The notes: a model not told the origin generated them from the letters alone. A stretch of DNA of 63,303 bases from Gammaproteobacteria bacterium (GCA_022340305.1 JAJDOF010000051.1:1-63303); one strand, 5' to 3'. Counted from the first letter of the stretch, positions 27,346 to 37,430 are shown. A program made the numbers and translations.

Positions 27346-28668
27346 CTACTTGCGCTGGCTGACAGAGAATTTTTCGTTGAGCACGCGCACTTCCTGTTGC
27401 GGGAAGGGAATTTCGAAGCCGTGTTCCTGCAGGGCTTCCAGGATCATCAGCAACAGGTCGCCACCGACGCGGTTCCTGCCGTCGTCGATACCTTCCATCC
27501 AGAACTCGACGAACATGTTGATGCCGGAGTCGCCGAAACTATCGATCTCGCAATCGGGACGCTCTTCAAGGGGCACCTCTTCGCCACTGAACACCTGCGG
27601 ATGGCTGGCAACAACCTGCTTGATGATGTCCACCAGCTTGCGAATATCAGAGTGATAGGCCACCGAGAAATCGACACGGTAGCGTTGCTTCTGGTCCTTG
27701 TGAGTCCAGTTGGTGAAAGTCTCGACAATAAATTTTTCATTCGGCACCACCACATCCTTGCCATCGAAGGTTTCCATGGTGGTCGCCCGCAGGCTGAGAT
27801 GACGCACCACGCCGGTGCGGCCGTCCTCGAGTTCGATGTAATCGCCGATCGAGACCGAACGGTCGAGCAGGATAATGATGCCGGAAATGAAATTCGACGC
27901 AATCGCCTGCAAACCGATACCGATGCCGACGCCAAGCGCACCGCCAAACACCGCCAGCGCGGTCAGGTTGATGCCCATGATCTGCATTAAAAGTACGAAA
28001 ATTATGAAGAAAATCGCCATTTCGAGCGCCTTCGCGGCGACTTCGCGCGTGCGCAGCTCGAGCTTTTCCTGGCGATGGATGAGTTCACGCCCGGTGCGAG
28101 TGGAGACCCGGCCCAGCCAGAATAGCAGCGAACCGAACAGGGCGACGCGCGCGATGCCGTAAAGGGTGAATTCGAGGTCACCGATATCGATCGAGACCGA
28201 CTCGAGTATATCGACCAGATTATCCAGCAGGCCCACCAGGTGCAGGAACAACAACGGCATGCCGACCCAGCGGAAAACCCGCGCGACGGCCTGGTTGGCA
28301 ATAAAATCGTGCACGATGGAATTGAACAGCAGCAGGATAGAAATACTGAGCGCGGTCTGGTTGACCCAGCCGTGATCCAGCAGGCTTTCGCTGATTTCCA
28401 CCGATATGCGCAATAGCAGGATTGCGAAAACCGGGAACAGCAGGCTGCCCAGCTTGCCGGTGAAACGGCGCAGCGGATGCAGCGATTCGCTATCGTCGCG
28501 GCGATCGATCATCGGCAGGAAGTGGCGCACACGGCGCGCCAACAGGAATGCAAGCACGTAGACAACGATCACGATGCCGAGCTGGGTATAGGTCTCGGGT
28601 TGTGCCAGCGTCTCCACTACCCGCTCGTTTGCACCTTGCAGTAATTGTCCGATTTTTTCGAGCGCCAT
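27346..28668 (-). CDS. MscS-family mechanosensitive channel
   Basis: The 440-residue membrane protein has several N-terminal transmembrane helices before the MscS core. The pore-lining helix region is GGALGVGIGIGLQAIASN, followed by ISGIIILLDRSVSIGDYIEL, the MscS beta-domain entrance, and a C-terminal alpha/beta domain. It is longer than E. coli MscS, nearer the YbdG/YnaI class. It opens under membrane tension to release solutes after hypo-osmotic shock. The ATG at 28668 has AGGA eight bases upstream and is preferred over 28710. Confidence 0.9.
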   Translation of the reverse strand: MALEKIGQLLQGANERVVETLAQPETYTQLGIVIVVYVLAFLLARRVRHFLPMIDRRDDSESLHPLRRFTGKLGSLLFPVFAILLLRISVEISESLLDHGWVNQTALSISILLLFNSIVHDFIANQAVARVFRWVGMPLLFLHLVGLLDNLVDILESVSIDIGDLEFTLYGIARVALFGSLLFWLGRVSTRTGRELIHRQEKLELRTREVAAKALEMAIFFIIFVLLMQIMGINLTALAVFGGALGVGIGIGLQAIASNFISGIIILLDRSVSIGDYIELEDGRTGVVRHLSLRATTMETFDGKDVVVPNEKFIVETFTNWTHKDQKQRYRVDFSVAYHSDIRKLVDIIKQVVASHPQVFSGEEVPLEERPDCEIDSFGDSGINMFVEFWMEGIDDGRNRVGGDLLLMILEALQEHGFEIPFPQQEVRVLNEKFSVSQRK

Positions 28669-29160
28669 TTTCGATTCCTGCAATGCTGTAGCCTGTATCC
28701 AGATCGCCATTTACCGGCGAGTCGGTGGATTTCCGGGGAACGAGTATATCACCTGGCAGAACGGATAAAGCGAATTCCGTACCCCGATGACCACTGCGGC
28801 CGCGCTCGCAAATTTGACCTCATCGGGGTTTATGCTTTCATGCATCAGGTGTAGCAGCGGACCGACGCAAATGAGCGCGCCGCCACCGGCAGGGTGCGGG
28901 ATCTGGATCAGGCATATAGCCTCGGAGATTACGCCGCGACGCAACCTTAGCGGCTCGCGAACGACCTCGAATGCATGCTCGATCGGCTACTCCGGGGCGC
29001 GCTCGACGATTGAGTGCCCACCCAGAGTGGCAGATCTTTACGCGCCGTCGAAAATCGGATAAACAGGTATACTCTTCCCGGCTGCGCCATTGGCATACCG
29101 CCAATAAGCTGACAGAGCGCAGCCGTGGAACCTGTCTCCCTGAAAAACCGAGAATGAATC
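28669..29160. other. Intergenic stretch, no supported gene
   Basis: The 490 bases between the mscS and enolase-superfamily starts carry short open frames on both strands, none with recognisable domains or a ribosome site. They presumably contain both divergent promoters. I see no repeat or hairpin of note. Confidence 0.5.
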
Positions 29161-30294
29161 ATGAAAATCACCGATCTTGAAATCCACCTGCTCGGCGGGC
29201 CCGGGGAAATGCGCCCGCACTGGGTGAGCCACTTTCCAGTGCCGTCAGCAAACGAATTGCTGGTGGTGCTGCACACCGATGCCGGCATTTCCGGCTTCGG
29301 GCTCGGCAGTAGCAACACCTCGCTGCAACAAACCGCGGCGATGTTTGGCGATGGTCTGAAGGAACTGATCCTCGGCAGCGATGCGTTGGCCCCGGAACGG
29401 CTTTACCAGAAATTGTTTGCGCTAAGCTGGCAGGAAATCATGGCGCGCAAGGGCTGGAGCAAAGCGCAGCTGGTGCTCGCCTCGGCGGCGGTCGACATCG
29501 CCATGTGGGACATTCTCGGCAAGCATGCCGGATTGCCGCTGTACCGCCTGTTCGGCGGCCATCGTAACGAGGTGCCCTGCTACGTGACTTGCGCCTATTA
29601 CCGCGACGGTAAGGACCTGGACGAATTGCGCGACGAAATGAGGATGCTGGCAGCCCAGGGGCACCGCGCATTCAAAGCCAAGATCGGCGCGCTGGACATC
29701 GAGCAGGACATGCAGCGCCTGCAGGTAGTGCGCGAAGAAATCGGTGACGATGCCGAGCTGATGATCGACGTCAATTGTGGGTGGGATCTGAACACCGCGC
29801 TGGCCGCAATCAAACGCCTGCCGGAGGTGAACCCACGCTGGCTGGAAGAGCCGGTACACTGGTACGACGATCGCCGCCTGTTGAAATTGCTGGCGCGCAA
29901 AACCGATATTCCGCTGTCCGCCGGTGAGAGCGAATCCAGCGCGCAGGGTTGCCGCGCGTTGCTGGAGGAACAGGCGATTCAAATTCTGCAGTTCGACTGC
30001 ACGCGCATGGGCGGCTTTACCATGGGACGCAAGCTGGCGGCACTGGCCGAACTCAATCACGTCGAGGTAGCGCCGCATCACGACTGTTTCATTCATGCAC
30101 ACCTGGTCGCGGGCAGCCCGGCAGGCCTGATCGTCGAATCCTTCACCGACCCGGAACGCGACCCGCTGCAGGCCGAGCTGTTCGAAAATCCCCCGCTGAT
30201 TGAAAACGGCATGCTGCGGCTCAACGACGCGCCTGGCCTCGGCCTGACACTGCGCCAGGATACCATCGAAAAATACGGCAAGCGGGTTGTTTAA
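29161..30294 (+). CDS. Mandelate racemase/muconate lactonising enzyme family protein (enolase superfamily)
   Basis: The 377-residue protein has an N-terminal capping domain and a TIM barrel with the superfamily catalytic set: K172-A-K174 on strand two, metal ligands D203 (MIDVNCGW), E229 (WLEEP) and E256 (AGESE), and a His pair at 306-307 in APHHDCFIH. The KxK plus His arrangement points to the mandelate-racemase subgroup, which abstracts a proton next to a carboxylate, often in sugar-acid dehydration. The substrate cannot be read from sequence, and no sugar-acid pathway genes are adjacent. Confidence 0.87.
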   Translation: MKITDLEIHLLGGPGEMRPHWVSHFPVPSANELLVVLHTDAGISGFGLGSSNTSLQQTAAMFGDGLKELILGSDALAPERLYQKLFALSWQEIMARKGWSKAQLVLASAAVDIAMWDILGKHAGLPLYRLFGGHRNEVPCYVTCAYYRDGKDLDELRDEMRMLAAQGHRAFKAKIGALDIEQDMQRLQVVREEIGDDAELMIDVNCGWDLNTALAAIKRLPEVNPRWLEEPVHWYDDRRLLKLLARKTDIPLSAGESESSAQGCRALLEEQAIQILQFDCTRMGGFTMGRKLAALAELNHVEVAPHHDCFIHAHLVAGSPAGLIVESFTDPERDPLQAELFENPPLIENGMLRLNDAPGLGLTLRQDTIEKYGKRVV

Positions 30295-30371
30295 CCGCAA
30301 TACCAGGTATAGCGCTTATCCTTCCAGTTCTCCAGGCCGTTGAGTCAGGCAGTGGTGGAATTAAAATATAG

Positions 30372-30525
30372 GGTCTGAGTGTAATGGCACTTACTTAAGA
30401 AAGTTAACCAGTCATCCCGGCCTCCGAGCCGGGATCTCATGACGGTGGCACCCGCACAAGATACCGGCTCAAGACCGGGATGACAGCAGTTTAGAGCTTA
30501 ACCCAGTGCCATTGAGGTCTGAGTG
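30372..30525. mobile_element. Miniature inverted-repeat element (MITE-like) with flanking 10-base direct repeats
   Basis: GGTCTGAGTG occurs at 30372-30381 and again at 30516-30525. Inside these lie imperfect inverted ends of about 38 bases: AATGGCACT at 30383-30391 against AGTGCCATT at 30505-30513, and GTCATCCCGG at 30411-30420 against CCGGGATGAC at 30475-30484. The centre holds a further CCCGG/CCGGG hairpin. There is no coding capacity, so a transposase must act in trans. The 10-base repeats could be a target-site duplication or part of the element. Confidence 0.7.
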
Positions 30526-30809
30526 ATTGTTTTAACCCTCTACCCTCTTTTCGTCGCGGACCCGAATGCTGGTTCGAAGTCAAATTTCAGCAGCTTTAAT
30601 AATTTCCCCACTGTCGATTACGCGCATAACGATTTCCATCAAACCAGTCTCGGCCCCCGGCAAATACGGGAATGGTCGACCCCGTTTTCGCTTTTTCCAA
30701 TAAACGCACATCTAGCCGGTCATTCCAAACAGGATGAATTTGACCCGGGTCAATAAGCAGCGCTTGCGGTTGTGTTGGAATGGGCCGAATTAAATAAGGA
30801 GATAGCGCT

Positions 30810-31334
30810 ATGTTTAACTCGATTGTGGTCGCCTTCGACGGTTCGCCGCACGCCAATCGCGCACTGGAGATCGGCTCCGAGTTGGCTGCGCGGGACAAGG
30901 CTACGCTCAACATCATCTACGTCATCGATAAATCCCACCTGCATGTCCCCGAGGCAATACGTGAGATGGGAGAAACCGAACATGTCATCGACCCGATGCC
31001 AAAGCTGCAGGTCAATTATGAAAACGCACCGACCTCGATGATGAGTGCATTGGCCCAGGCCAACGCCGATTCGCTGGACGCGATGTTTCAGTACGCAGAT
31101 TTCATCGTCGGACAGGCGGAGTCGGGCGCCAGGCACGCGGGCGCGGCAAAGGTCGATTCGAAAGTGGCGCAGGGTGACCCGGCCGAGGAAATTATCACGT
31201 TCGCGAAAAACCGCAAGGCCGACCTGATCGTCTGCGGCAGCCGCGGCCTGGGTAAATGGAAGAGCATGCTGCTCGGCAGCACCTCGAGCAAGCTGGTGCA
31301 ACTCTCCACCTGCAGCTGCCTGACCGTCAAGTAG
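30810..31334 (+). CDS. UspA-family universal stress protein
   Basis: The 174-residue cytoplasmic protein starts MFNSIVVAFDGSPHANRALE. The ATP-binding signature G-x2-G-x9-G-S is GSRGLGKWKSMLLGS near the C-terminus, so it is of the ATP-binding UspA class. It is slightly longer than usual because of an insert around residues 50-80. An AAGGAGAT ribosome site lies 7 bases before the ATG. It is a single gene between the miniature element and the sulfatase-like gene. Confidence 0.88.
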   Translation: MFNSIVVAFDGSPHANRALEIGSELAARDKATLNIIYVIDKSHLHVPEAIREMGETEHVIDPMPKLQVNYENAPTSMMSALAQANADSLDAMFQYADFIVGQAESGARHAGAAKVDSKVAQGDPAEEIITFAKNRKADLIVCGSRGLGKWKSMLLGSTSSKLVQLSTCSCLTVK

Positions 31335-31531
31335 TGCCCGGCAGGGCAAGTATGGAGAAACCCTGAATTTGCGTACCAACGCATCTGTTTGCTCCTTAAT
31401 TACCGACACCCAAGTCGGTGAGAAAGCCGATGGACAGTGCGGCTCGGACCGTGTCTAACATGTTATCAGCGACCTGGTTGGGGTCACCGCGAATTTAGGG
31501 ATACCTCAAGACTTTACTGCTAAACTGAAGC

Positions 31532-33511
31532 ATGTCAGCCAATACTCCAGCAATCATGCCAGGTAATTTTAAATCCTCCGCAACTCGTGGCGATCGCTAC
31601 CTTAAACGATCCGTATTGCTCACCTGGCTGGCAACCGTCGCCATCATCGGGACTTATGCCATCGCGTCTGTGAGCACCTACGGGGGCGCGGCCTATTTCG
31701 TCCTGGTCACATTGCTCGAGGCGTGTATCTGGGTGTTGCCGTTAATCCTGCTTATTGCGGTGTACAGGCGTTGGCCGGGCCGATCGCTTTTTCTGGCAAC
31801 CCACGTGGTATCGATTTCACTGTTATTGCTGTTGCTGTCAAATTACAAGCTCCACGCCATGTACAACTTTTTCATCAACGGCTTCGTGATGAATTTACTG
31901 ACCACGCCGGGAGGTATCGATGCACTCGGCCTGTCGCGTTCTTTTTACCTTTCCGCGGTGCTCGGGATTGCCTTGTTAATACTGATTTATATCCTGTCGA
32001 TACGCTGGCTTAACATCGACTGGATAATTTCGCGGCTGCCCGCAAAGCGATATCTGGTTTCCCTGGCGGTCGGTTTCCTGCTGATGGACATGTCCACTTA
32101 CGCATGGGCGGCATACGCCTCGAAGACTGAGATACTGACGATCGCTTCCCGGGTTGTATGGCACATCCCTGTCACCGCGAGAGGGGTTTTCAAGCAACTC
32201 GGTTTCGAGCGACCGGAGCAGGGATTCGCCAGCCTTGCCGAAGGATCGGGTGGAAATGTCGACTACCCTATCGCAAATCTCGAAAATGATGGCGTCATAA
32301 AAACCCCGTACAACATCGTCTGGCTAACCTCCGAGTCCCTGCGTCACGACATGGTGGATCAACGTATCATGCCGAACACGTTTGCGTTTGCGCAGGAAAA
32401 TTCATGGTTAAAGTCACACTACAGCGGTGGCAATGGCACGCGCATGGGAATGTTCACTCAATTCTATGGGCTCTACGGTTCGTACTGGTTCGATATCCTG
32501 CATCAACGCACCTCACCCCTGCTGCTGGACACCCTGAAGGCCAATCGATATGACATGATGGCTTATACCAGTTCGGGCTTCTCTTACCCCGAATTTAACA
32601 GCACGATATTCGCCGGTTTCACGGCGGAGCAATTGCAGGAATACAGTGTCCGTCCCGGCTGGCAGGCCGACCGCAAAAATACCGACGACCTGATCGACTA
32701 TATCCACTCGGCAAAAAACAGCGACCATCCCTTCTTCGCGTTCATGTTTTTTGAATCGGCCCACGCGAATTATTACTTCCCGGAGAGCGCCGTAATCGAG
32801 CCTGACTATCTCGAGGATTTTGATTATCTTTCGGTGGATATTGCCGAGGAGATACACCGCATCAAAAACCGCTACATCAATTCCGCCCACTACCTGGATA
32901 CACGCCTGGGGCTGGTTTTTGATGCCTTGAAAGCGGAGGGCCTGTATGACAACACCATCGTCGTCGTAACCGGGGATCATGGTGAGGAATTCATGGAGAA
33001 GGGTAGATGGGGACACAATTCGACCTTTGTCCAGGAACAGATCCGCGTCCCCATGATCATTCACATACCGTTCACCTCAGCGTCGATACGCACTGACATG
33101 ACCAGCCATCTCGACATGCCGGCGACCTTGCTGAAGGCATTGGGTTTCGACACGAATCCCTCACTCTACAGTTTCGGCGAGGATCTTTTCTCGGCAGACT
33201 ACGGACGCGGCTATATCGTCGCGAGCGACTGGGCCGGGGATGCGCTCATCACCCCAGAAGCAAAATTTGTGTTAACGACTACGGGTACCAGTACCACGAA
33301 GATCTCATCGCTGGACGACACCGAACTCAACAGTGCTGACCTTGTTACCGTCGCGAAAATCAAGTTGAATCGGTACCTGCAGGAGCAGCCGCGTTTTTAC
33401 AGGACGTCTGCCGAGCATCAGAAATGCGTCGAGACTAGCTGTCAGGCGCCACTTAAGCAGGCAGCAGCAGCCCGTGTCATGGACATTCCCGCAAACAAGC
33501 CTGGGCCATAA
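31532..33511 (+). CDS. Inner-membrane sulfatase-fold protein, YejM/PbgA-like
   Basis: The 659-residue protein has about five transmembrane helices in the first 195 residues, then a periplasmic alkaline-phosphatase/sulfatase domain. Visible motifs are NIVWLTSESLRHD (first metal site, about 261-273), SGGNGTRMG with Thr303 at the nucleophile position, and VVTGDHGEEFMEKGRWGHNS. The layout matches YejM/PbgA, which senses periplasmic lipopolysaccharide and controls LpxC turnover, more than soluble sulfatases. Unlike E. coli YejM, the active-site residues look complete, so phosphotransfer or hydrolysis (as in LtaS/EptA-type enzymes) remains possible. Confidence 0.72.
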   Translation: MSANTPAIMPGNFKSSATRGDRYLKRSVLLTWLATVAIIGTYAIASVSTYGGAAYFVLVTLLEACIWVLPLILLIAVYRRWPGRSLFLATHVVSISLLLLLLSNYKLHAMYNFFINGFVMNLLTTPGGIDALGLSRSFYLSAVLGIALLILIYILSIRWLNIDWIISRLPAKRYLVSLAVGFLLMDMSTYAWAAYASKTEILTIASRVVWHIPVTARGVFKQLGFERPEQGFASLAEGSGGNVDYPIANLENDGVIKTPYNIVWLTSESLRHDMVDQRIMPNTFAFAQENSWLKSHYSGGNGTRMGMFTQFYGLYGSYWFDILHQRTSPLLLDTLKANRYDMMAYTSSGFSYPEFNSTIFAGFTAEQLQEYSVRPGWQADRKNTDDLIDYIHSAKNSDHPFFAFMFFESAHANYYFPESAVIEPDYLEDFDYLSVDIAEEIHRIKNRYINSAHYLDTRLGLVFDALKAEGLYDNTIVVVTGDHGEEFMEKGRWGHNSTFVQEQIRVPMIIHIPFTSASIRTDMTSHLDMPATLLKALGFDTNPSLYSFGEDLFSADYGRGYIVASDWAGDALITPEAKFVLTTTGTSTTKISSLDDTELNSADLVTVAKIKLNRYLQEQPRFYRTSAEHQKCVETSCQAPLKQAAAARVMDIPANKPGP

Positions 33512-33678
33512 ATCCACAACCGCGAATTTCGGGCTCAGGTCTTTAGCCGTTCAATTTTTGACGATGGTGGCAAGAGGCCAATAATGCCTGCCGAGAAAAC
33601 CAGCGCGCCCCTGGTCGTGTATTCCTGCAACGCCAGGCCTGCAGTATTGCCGCGTCCCGGTGAGCTACGCGGGGCGAA

Positions 33679-35643
33679 CTATCTCTGTCCCTGGTCAGTC
33701 AACCAGTAGAACTGGTGGGGCGGCACTACCAGTTGACCGTTGAACAGGTTGGGCGAACCGCCACTGTACAAATCCTGTAACCCGCCAAATTCGAAACTGC
33801 CACGAAGCGGCAATTCACCCAGGTTCAGCGATTGCGGTGTGCTATCGAAGTTTGCGATCACCAGCACATGATCCCGCTGCAGAAACGGATTGGTGCGCAT
33901 AAACGCGAACAGGTGGGGATTTTTCGTATCCAGTAATTCGCGGTCGTTGTAATCGGCAAAGGCTGGCGTGCTCTTGCGCACGGCAATCATTTTCCTCAGG
34001 CCTTCGAAAATACGCTGCTGCACGCTGCCGTGCTGCTTGCGCAACTCCGCATCGTCCCAGTCGATCCGCGGCCTGTGCATCCAGCGGTTGTCATGCGCCT
34101 TTGACTCATCTGTGAGAAAATCGCGGTCGTTCAGCGTACCTATTTCGTCGCCGTAATAGAGCAACGGGATGCCGCCGAACGACATGATCATCGCGTGCAA
34201 CAGCAGAATAATGTCGATGCTTTGCTGAATCGCCACCTCGTCACCGGCCTCCAGCGCGGTCTCGAGCCCCACCAGCGACGCCAGTGAGCCGGAAATACGC
34301 GCGTCACCGGTCTTTTCGTTGCTCGCAAACGGCTTGCCGCGAGCCGGAGAGGCATCGAATACCCCGGTAAAATAGTCGACCAGGAAACGACGGTGCTTGT
34401 CGGGCTGGTACCCGGCCTTGATGATATCGAGGTTATCGAAGCCGAGACCGATATCGTCGTGGCAACGCACGTAATTGAGCCAGGTGGCGCGCTCCAGTTT
34501 GACGGGCAGGCTGTGGATACCCTCGTTCAGCAGCTTCGTATTGCGGGTAGCGACGGCATCCCATAACAATGCCATGAAGGTGGCGTTGTAGGCGATCTCA
34601 CATTCCTTGGCGATGACAGCGTCTTCGCCGAAGTACTTGGTGACTTCCAGTGGCGCCACGATCGCCTCGGCGATAAACAGCACCCCCGGTGCCGTTACCT
34701 GGCAGCAGTCTTTCATGAGTTGCAGGATCAGATGTGCCTCACGTTCATTCTGGCTCGTGGTTCCGACTTTCTTCCACAGGAAAGCCACCGCGTCGAGGCG
34801 CAGGATATCGGCGCCCTGGTTGGCCCAGAACAGGATAATATCGATCATCTCGATAAACACCGCGGGATTCGTGTAATTGAGATCCCACTGGTAACTGTTG
34901 AACACGGTCATCACCCATTTGTTCATGGTTTCGTCGAAGGTGAAATTTCCGGGCGAGGTTTCCGGGAAGACCTCGGGCAGGGTTTCCTCGAACATATCGG
35001 GCACGACGCGGTCATCGAAAACGTAATAGTAATCCTGGTATTTCTGCTCGCCCTGGCGCGCTCGCTGCGCCCACTCGTGTTCGTCTGAAGTATGGTTGAC
35101 GACGACGTCCAGCGTCAGCAACATTTGACGGCGTCGCATGTGCTGGGCAAGTGAGGCGATATCGTCCAGCGTGCCGACCCGCTCGTCCACGTTACGAAAA
35201 TCACTGACCGCGTAACCGCCATCACTGGCGCCCTGCGGACACTTGAGGATCGGCATTACGTGCACCAGGTTCACGCCGAGCTCCTGCAGGTAGCCGAGTT
35301 TTTGCCGGAGGCCGTTCAGGTCTCCGGCGAAGCCATCGGAATAAAGCGCCATGCCGACCCATTCCTTGTCGAGGAACCAGTCATGATCCTGTTCTCTCTT
35401 GACGTCCAGGGTCTTGAGTTTCGAATCACGCTTCAGGTACTGGCTGGCCATGACCTCCACCAGGCGCAACATCTGCGCGTCAAAGTCTTCCCGCGCTCCA
35501 TACAAATGATGGAACAGTGAATAGATGGCGTAGAAATTTGCGCCGAGGCGAGTGTAAAAATGCCGCAGATCACGCTTGCGGATATCGGGCTTGAGCTCAT
35601 CCAGAATTTGATTTAGCAGCGAGTGTGATACCTGTTCGTACAT
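33679..35643 (-). CDS. ams: Amylosucrase (GH13 subfamily 4)
   Basis: The 654-residue enzyme matches amylosucrase in length and motifs: nucleophile D284 (ILRLDAVAF), acid/base E326 (FIAEAIV), the third Asp in RCHDDIGLGF (397), and the conserved DVVVNHTSDEHEWA. Amylosucrase transfers glucose from sucrose to a growing alpha-glucan and releases fructose. It is the last gene of sps-spp-fruK-ams, 15 bases after fruK, with AGGA before the ATG. Here it would channel stored sucrose into glycogen-like glucan or recycle it. Sucrose hydrolase is the nearest alternative. Confidence 0.88.
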   Translation of the reverse strand: MYEQVSHSLLNQILDELKPDIRKRDLRHFYTRLGANFYAIYSLFHHLYGAREDFDAQMLRLVEVMASQYLKRDSKLKTLDVKREQDHDWFLDKEWVGMALYSDGFAGDLNGLRQKLGYLQELGVNLVHVMPILKCPQGASDGGYAVSDFRNVDERVGTLDDIASLAQHMRRRQMLLTLDVVVNHTSDEHEWAQRARQGEQKYQDYYYVFDDRVVPDMFEETLPEVFPETSPGNFTFDETMNKWVMTVFNSYQWDLNYTNPAVFIEMIDIILFWANQGADILRLDAVAFLWKKVGTTSQNEREAHLILQLMKDCCQVTAPGVLFIAEAIVAPLEVTKYFGEDAVIAKECEIAYNATFMALLWDAVATRNTKLLNEGIHSLPVKLERATWLNYVRCHDDIGLGFDNLDIIKAGYQPDKHRRFLVDYFTGVFDASPARGKPFASNEKTGDARISGSLASLVGLETALEAGDEVAIQQSIDIILLLHAMIMSFGGIPLLYYGDEIGTLNDRDFLTDESKAHDNRWMHRPRIDWDDAELRKQHGSVQQRIFEGLRKMIAVRKSTPAFADYNDRELLDTKNPHLFAFMRTNPFLQRDHVLVIANFDSTPQSLNLGELPLRGSFEFGGLQDLYSGGSPNLFNGQLVVPPHQFYWLTDQGQR

Positions 35644-35658
35644 GTTGCGGTTACTTCC

Positions 35659-36567
35659 TCATGGCGATCGATGCGCCAGTTTCCAGTTGTCGATAATTGG
35701 CCGATAAAAATTCGCATCGGATACCGTCGCACCCCGTTGGCCAACGATTTTAGAGGCGAAATCCTGCGCCCGTTGCAGCGTTAGCGCAAGCGGCCATGCG
35801 CGCTCCAGGCCAAGGATCATGACCGAGCTAAAGGCGTCACCCGCACCGACCGTGTCCACCTTTTCGACGCTGCTGCCGGGACTGACTCGCAGGAATTCCC
35901 CGCGCGCGGTGTGCAGCTCGGCGCCGGCGGCGCCGCGCGTCACGACCAGGCCCTGAAGGTCGAACTCGCGTAAAAATTCGGCTGGCTCGAGCATCCCGCC
36001 CTGGGCATTTGTTCCCAGCAGCTTCAGTTCATCGTCATTGAGTTTGACCCAATTGGCCCGGCGCAGCATTTCCAGTATCCTTGCGCGCCGCCACCACGGG
36101 GTTCGCAGGTTGACGTCAACGAACAGGGTGCGCGGCCTGGCGACCGCAAGCTGCAGCAGCGCCGCGTGTGAAATCTCGTCGCGCAGGGCCAGACTGCCAT
36201 GATATAGCAATTGGCATGACGCGTCGGTCATAGACGCCGCGACGGCAGCAGCATCTATGGCGTCGTAGGCGCAATCCTCGACAATTTCATAAGCGGGCTC
36301 GCCATTCTCGAAGCTGACCGCGACCCTGCCGGTCGGTCGTTCAGGGTCAGTTTGCAAACCGCCCAGGTCCATGCCCCAGTCGCGCATGGCGGTGCGTATT
36401 TCATCCCCCTCGGCGTCGTCACCGACGCGACTGATAAAGCGGGGAGCTTCGCCAAAGGCCTGCAAGTGCCAGGCGACATTGAACGGCGCACCGCCCAGCA
36501 CGCGCTTGCCATCGGGAAAGTGGTCGAACAGCACCTCGCCGAAAATACAGGGACGAGTTGCACTCAT
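35659..36567 (-). CDS. fruK: Fructokinase (PfkB family)
   Basis: The 302-residue protein is a ribokinase-type sugar kinase. GGAPFNVAWHL near the N-terminus contacts sugar, and DTVGAGDAFSS near residue 240 holds the anion hole and catalytic Asp. In this operon it phosphorylates fructose freed by amylosucrase, giving fructose-6-phosphate for reuse by sucrose-phosphate synthase or glycolysis. Its ATG overlaps the spp stop by four bases (ATGA). Specificity for fructose is inferred from context. Confidence 0.87.
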   Translation of the reverse strand: MSATRPCIFGEVLFDHFPDGKRVLGGAPFNVAWHLQAFGEAPRFISRVGDDAEGDEIRTAMRDWGMDLGGLQTDPERPTGRVAVSFENGEPAYEIVEDCAYDAIDAAAVAASMTDASCQLLYHGSLALRDEISHAALLQLAVARPRTLFVDVNLRTPWWRRARILEMLRRANWVKLNDDELKLLGTNAQGGMLEPAEFLREFDLQGLVVTRGAAGAELHTARGEFLRVSPGSSVEKVDTVGAGDAFSSVMILGLERAWPLALTLQRAQDFASKIVGQRGATVSDANFYRPIIDNWKLAHRSP

Positions 36568-37430
36568 ATTGCCGATTCCTCGCCCGTGAATGCCATCCAG
36601 TCGACGCTTTGCGGATAGTAATAAGCGATGCCTTCCAGCATGCCGCCGCTGTAATTGCCGTTCAGACCCATGAAGCCCCCCCCTGCGATATAGAGCCTGT
36701 CGGCGTGACCTGATTCCGCGGCGAGCCGCAGCGCGAGCCGTTGCACCTCCGGTTGGCTGTTGGCGACCAGAACCGCGGGAACGGGGCTGGCCAAAACTTC
36801 GATATCGTTGCCACTGTCACCGCAGAACACGGTATCGGCGCAGCTAAACCCCAGTTCCTGCATCAGCGCGTCGATGGCGTGGTATTTCGAAGCCCGCGCC
36901 GGCAACACATCCAGCAGGTCGGTCTGGTCTGTATCGTCGATGCTCCATACCAGCCGCGCGCTGACACCCAGCGAGTCGAGGCGTCGCCCGATTTGCCCAC
37001 TCAGGCCCTCACGATCGAACTGCGCCGGCAGGTAATAACTCAGTTTGTGGGTGTTCTGCCTGGAGCGTTCCTGCAAACGCAAGGCCGCTATATCATGCAG
37101 TGCGGATTCGAGATCCACGGAGGTGAGATCTTTCCAGTCGCGGGCTATCTCACGTTCCCAGCCCTGCTGGAGCTCCCAGTCGTGTCGCGGCCCGACACGA
37201 TAGATAGTGGTACCCACGTCTCCCAGAACGTAATCCGGCAGCGGCAGGTTATAGTCGGCAATCGCTGCCTCGACGAGTTCGCGGTGACGTCCACTGACGT
37301 AGGCCAGGGTCACCTGTGGGTGGCCGACGAGGCTGGCGAAATGACTGCGTGCGCCGACCGACTCCGCTTGAGATCCATTGGGTATTAATGTCCGATCCAG
37401 GTCGGTACAGATGAACAGTCGCTGCGGCAT
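36564..37430 (-). CDS. spp: Sucrose-6-phosphate phosphatase (HAD superfamily)
   Basis: The 288-residue protein has HAD motif I DLDRTLIP (residues 9-16), motif II YVSGRHRE, the Lys of motif III near KYHAIDAL, and motif IV FCGDSGNDIEVL. These match sucrose-phosphate phosphatases. It removes phosphate from sucrose-6-phosphate, making synthesis irreversible. Its ATG overlaps the sps stop by one base (TGATG). The neighbouring synthase also carries a C-terminal HAD-like domain, so this free enzyme may be the true phosphatase. Confidence 0.87.
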   Translation of the reverse strand: MPQRLFICTDLDRTLIPNGSQAESVGARSHFASLVGHPQVTLAYVSGRHRELVEAAIADYNLPLPDYVLGDVGTTIYRVGPRHDWELQQGWEREIARDWKDLTSVDLESALHDIAALRLQERSRQNTHKLSYYLPAQFDREGLSGQIGRRLDSLGVSARLVWSIDDTDQTDLLDVLPARASKYHAIDALMQELGFSCADTVFCGDSGNDIEVLASPVPAVLVANSQPEVQRLALRLAAESGHADRLYIAGGGFMGLNGNYSGGMLEGIAYYYPQSVDWMAFTGEESAI

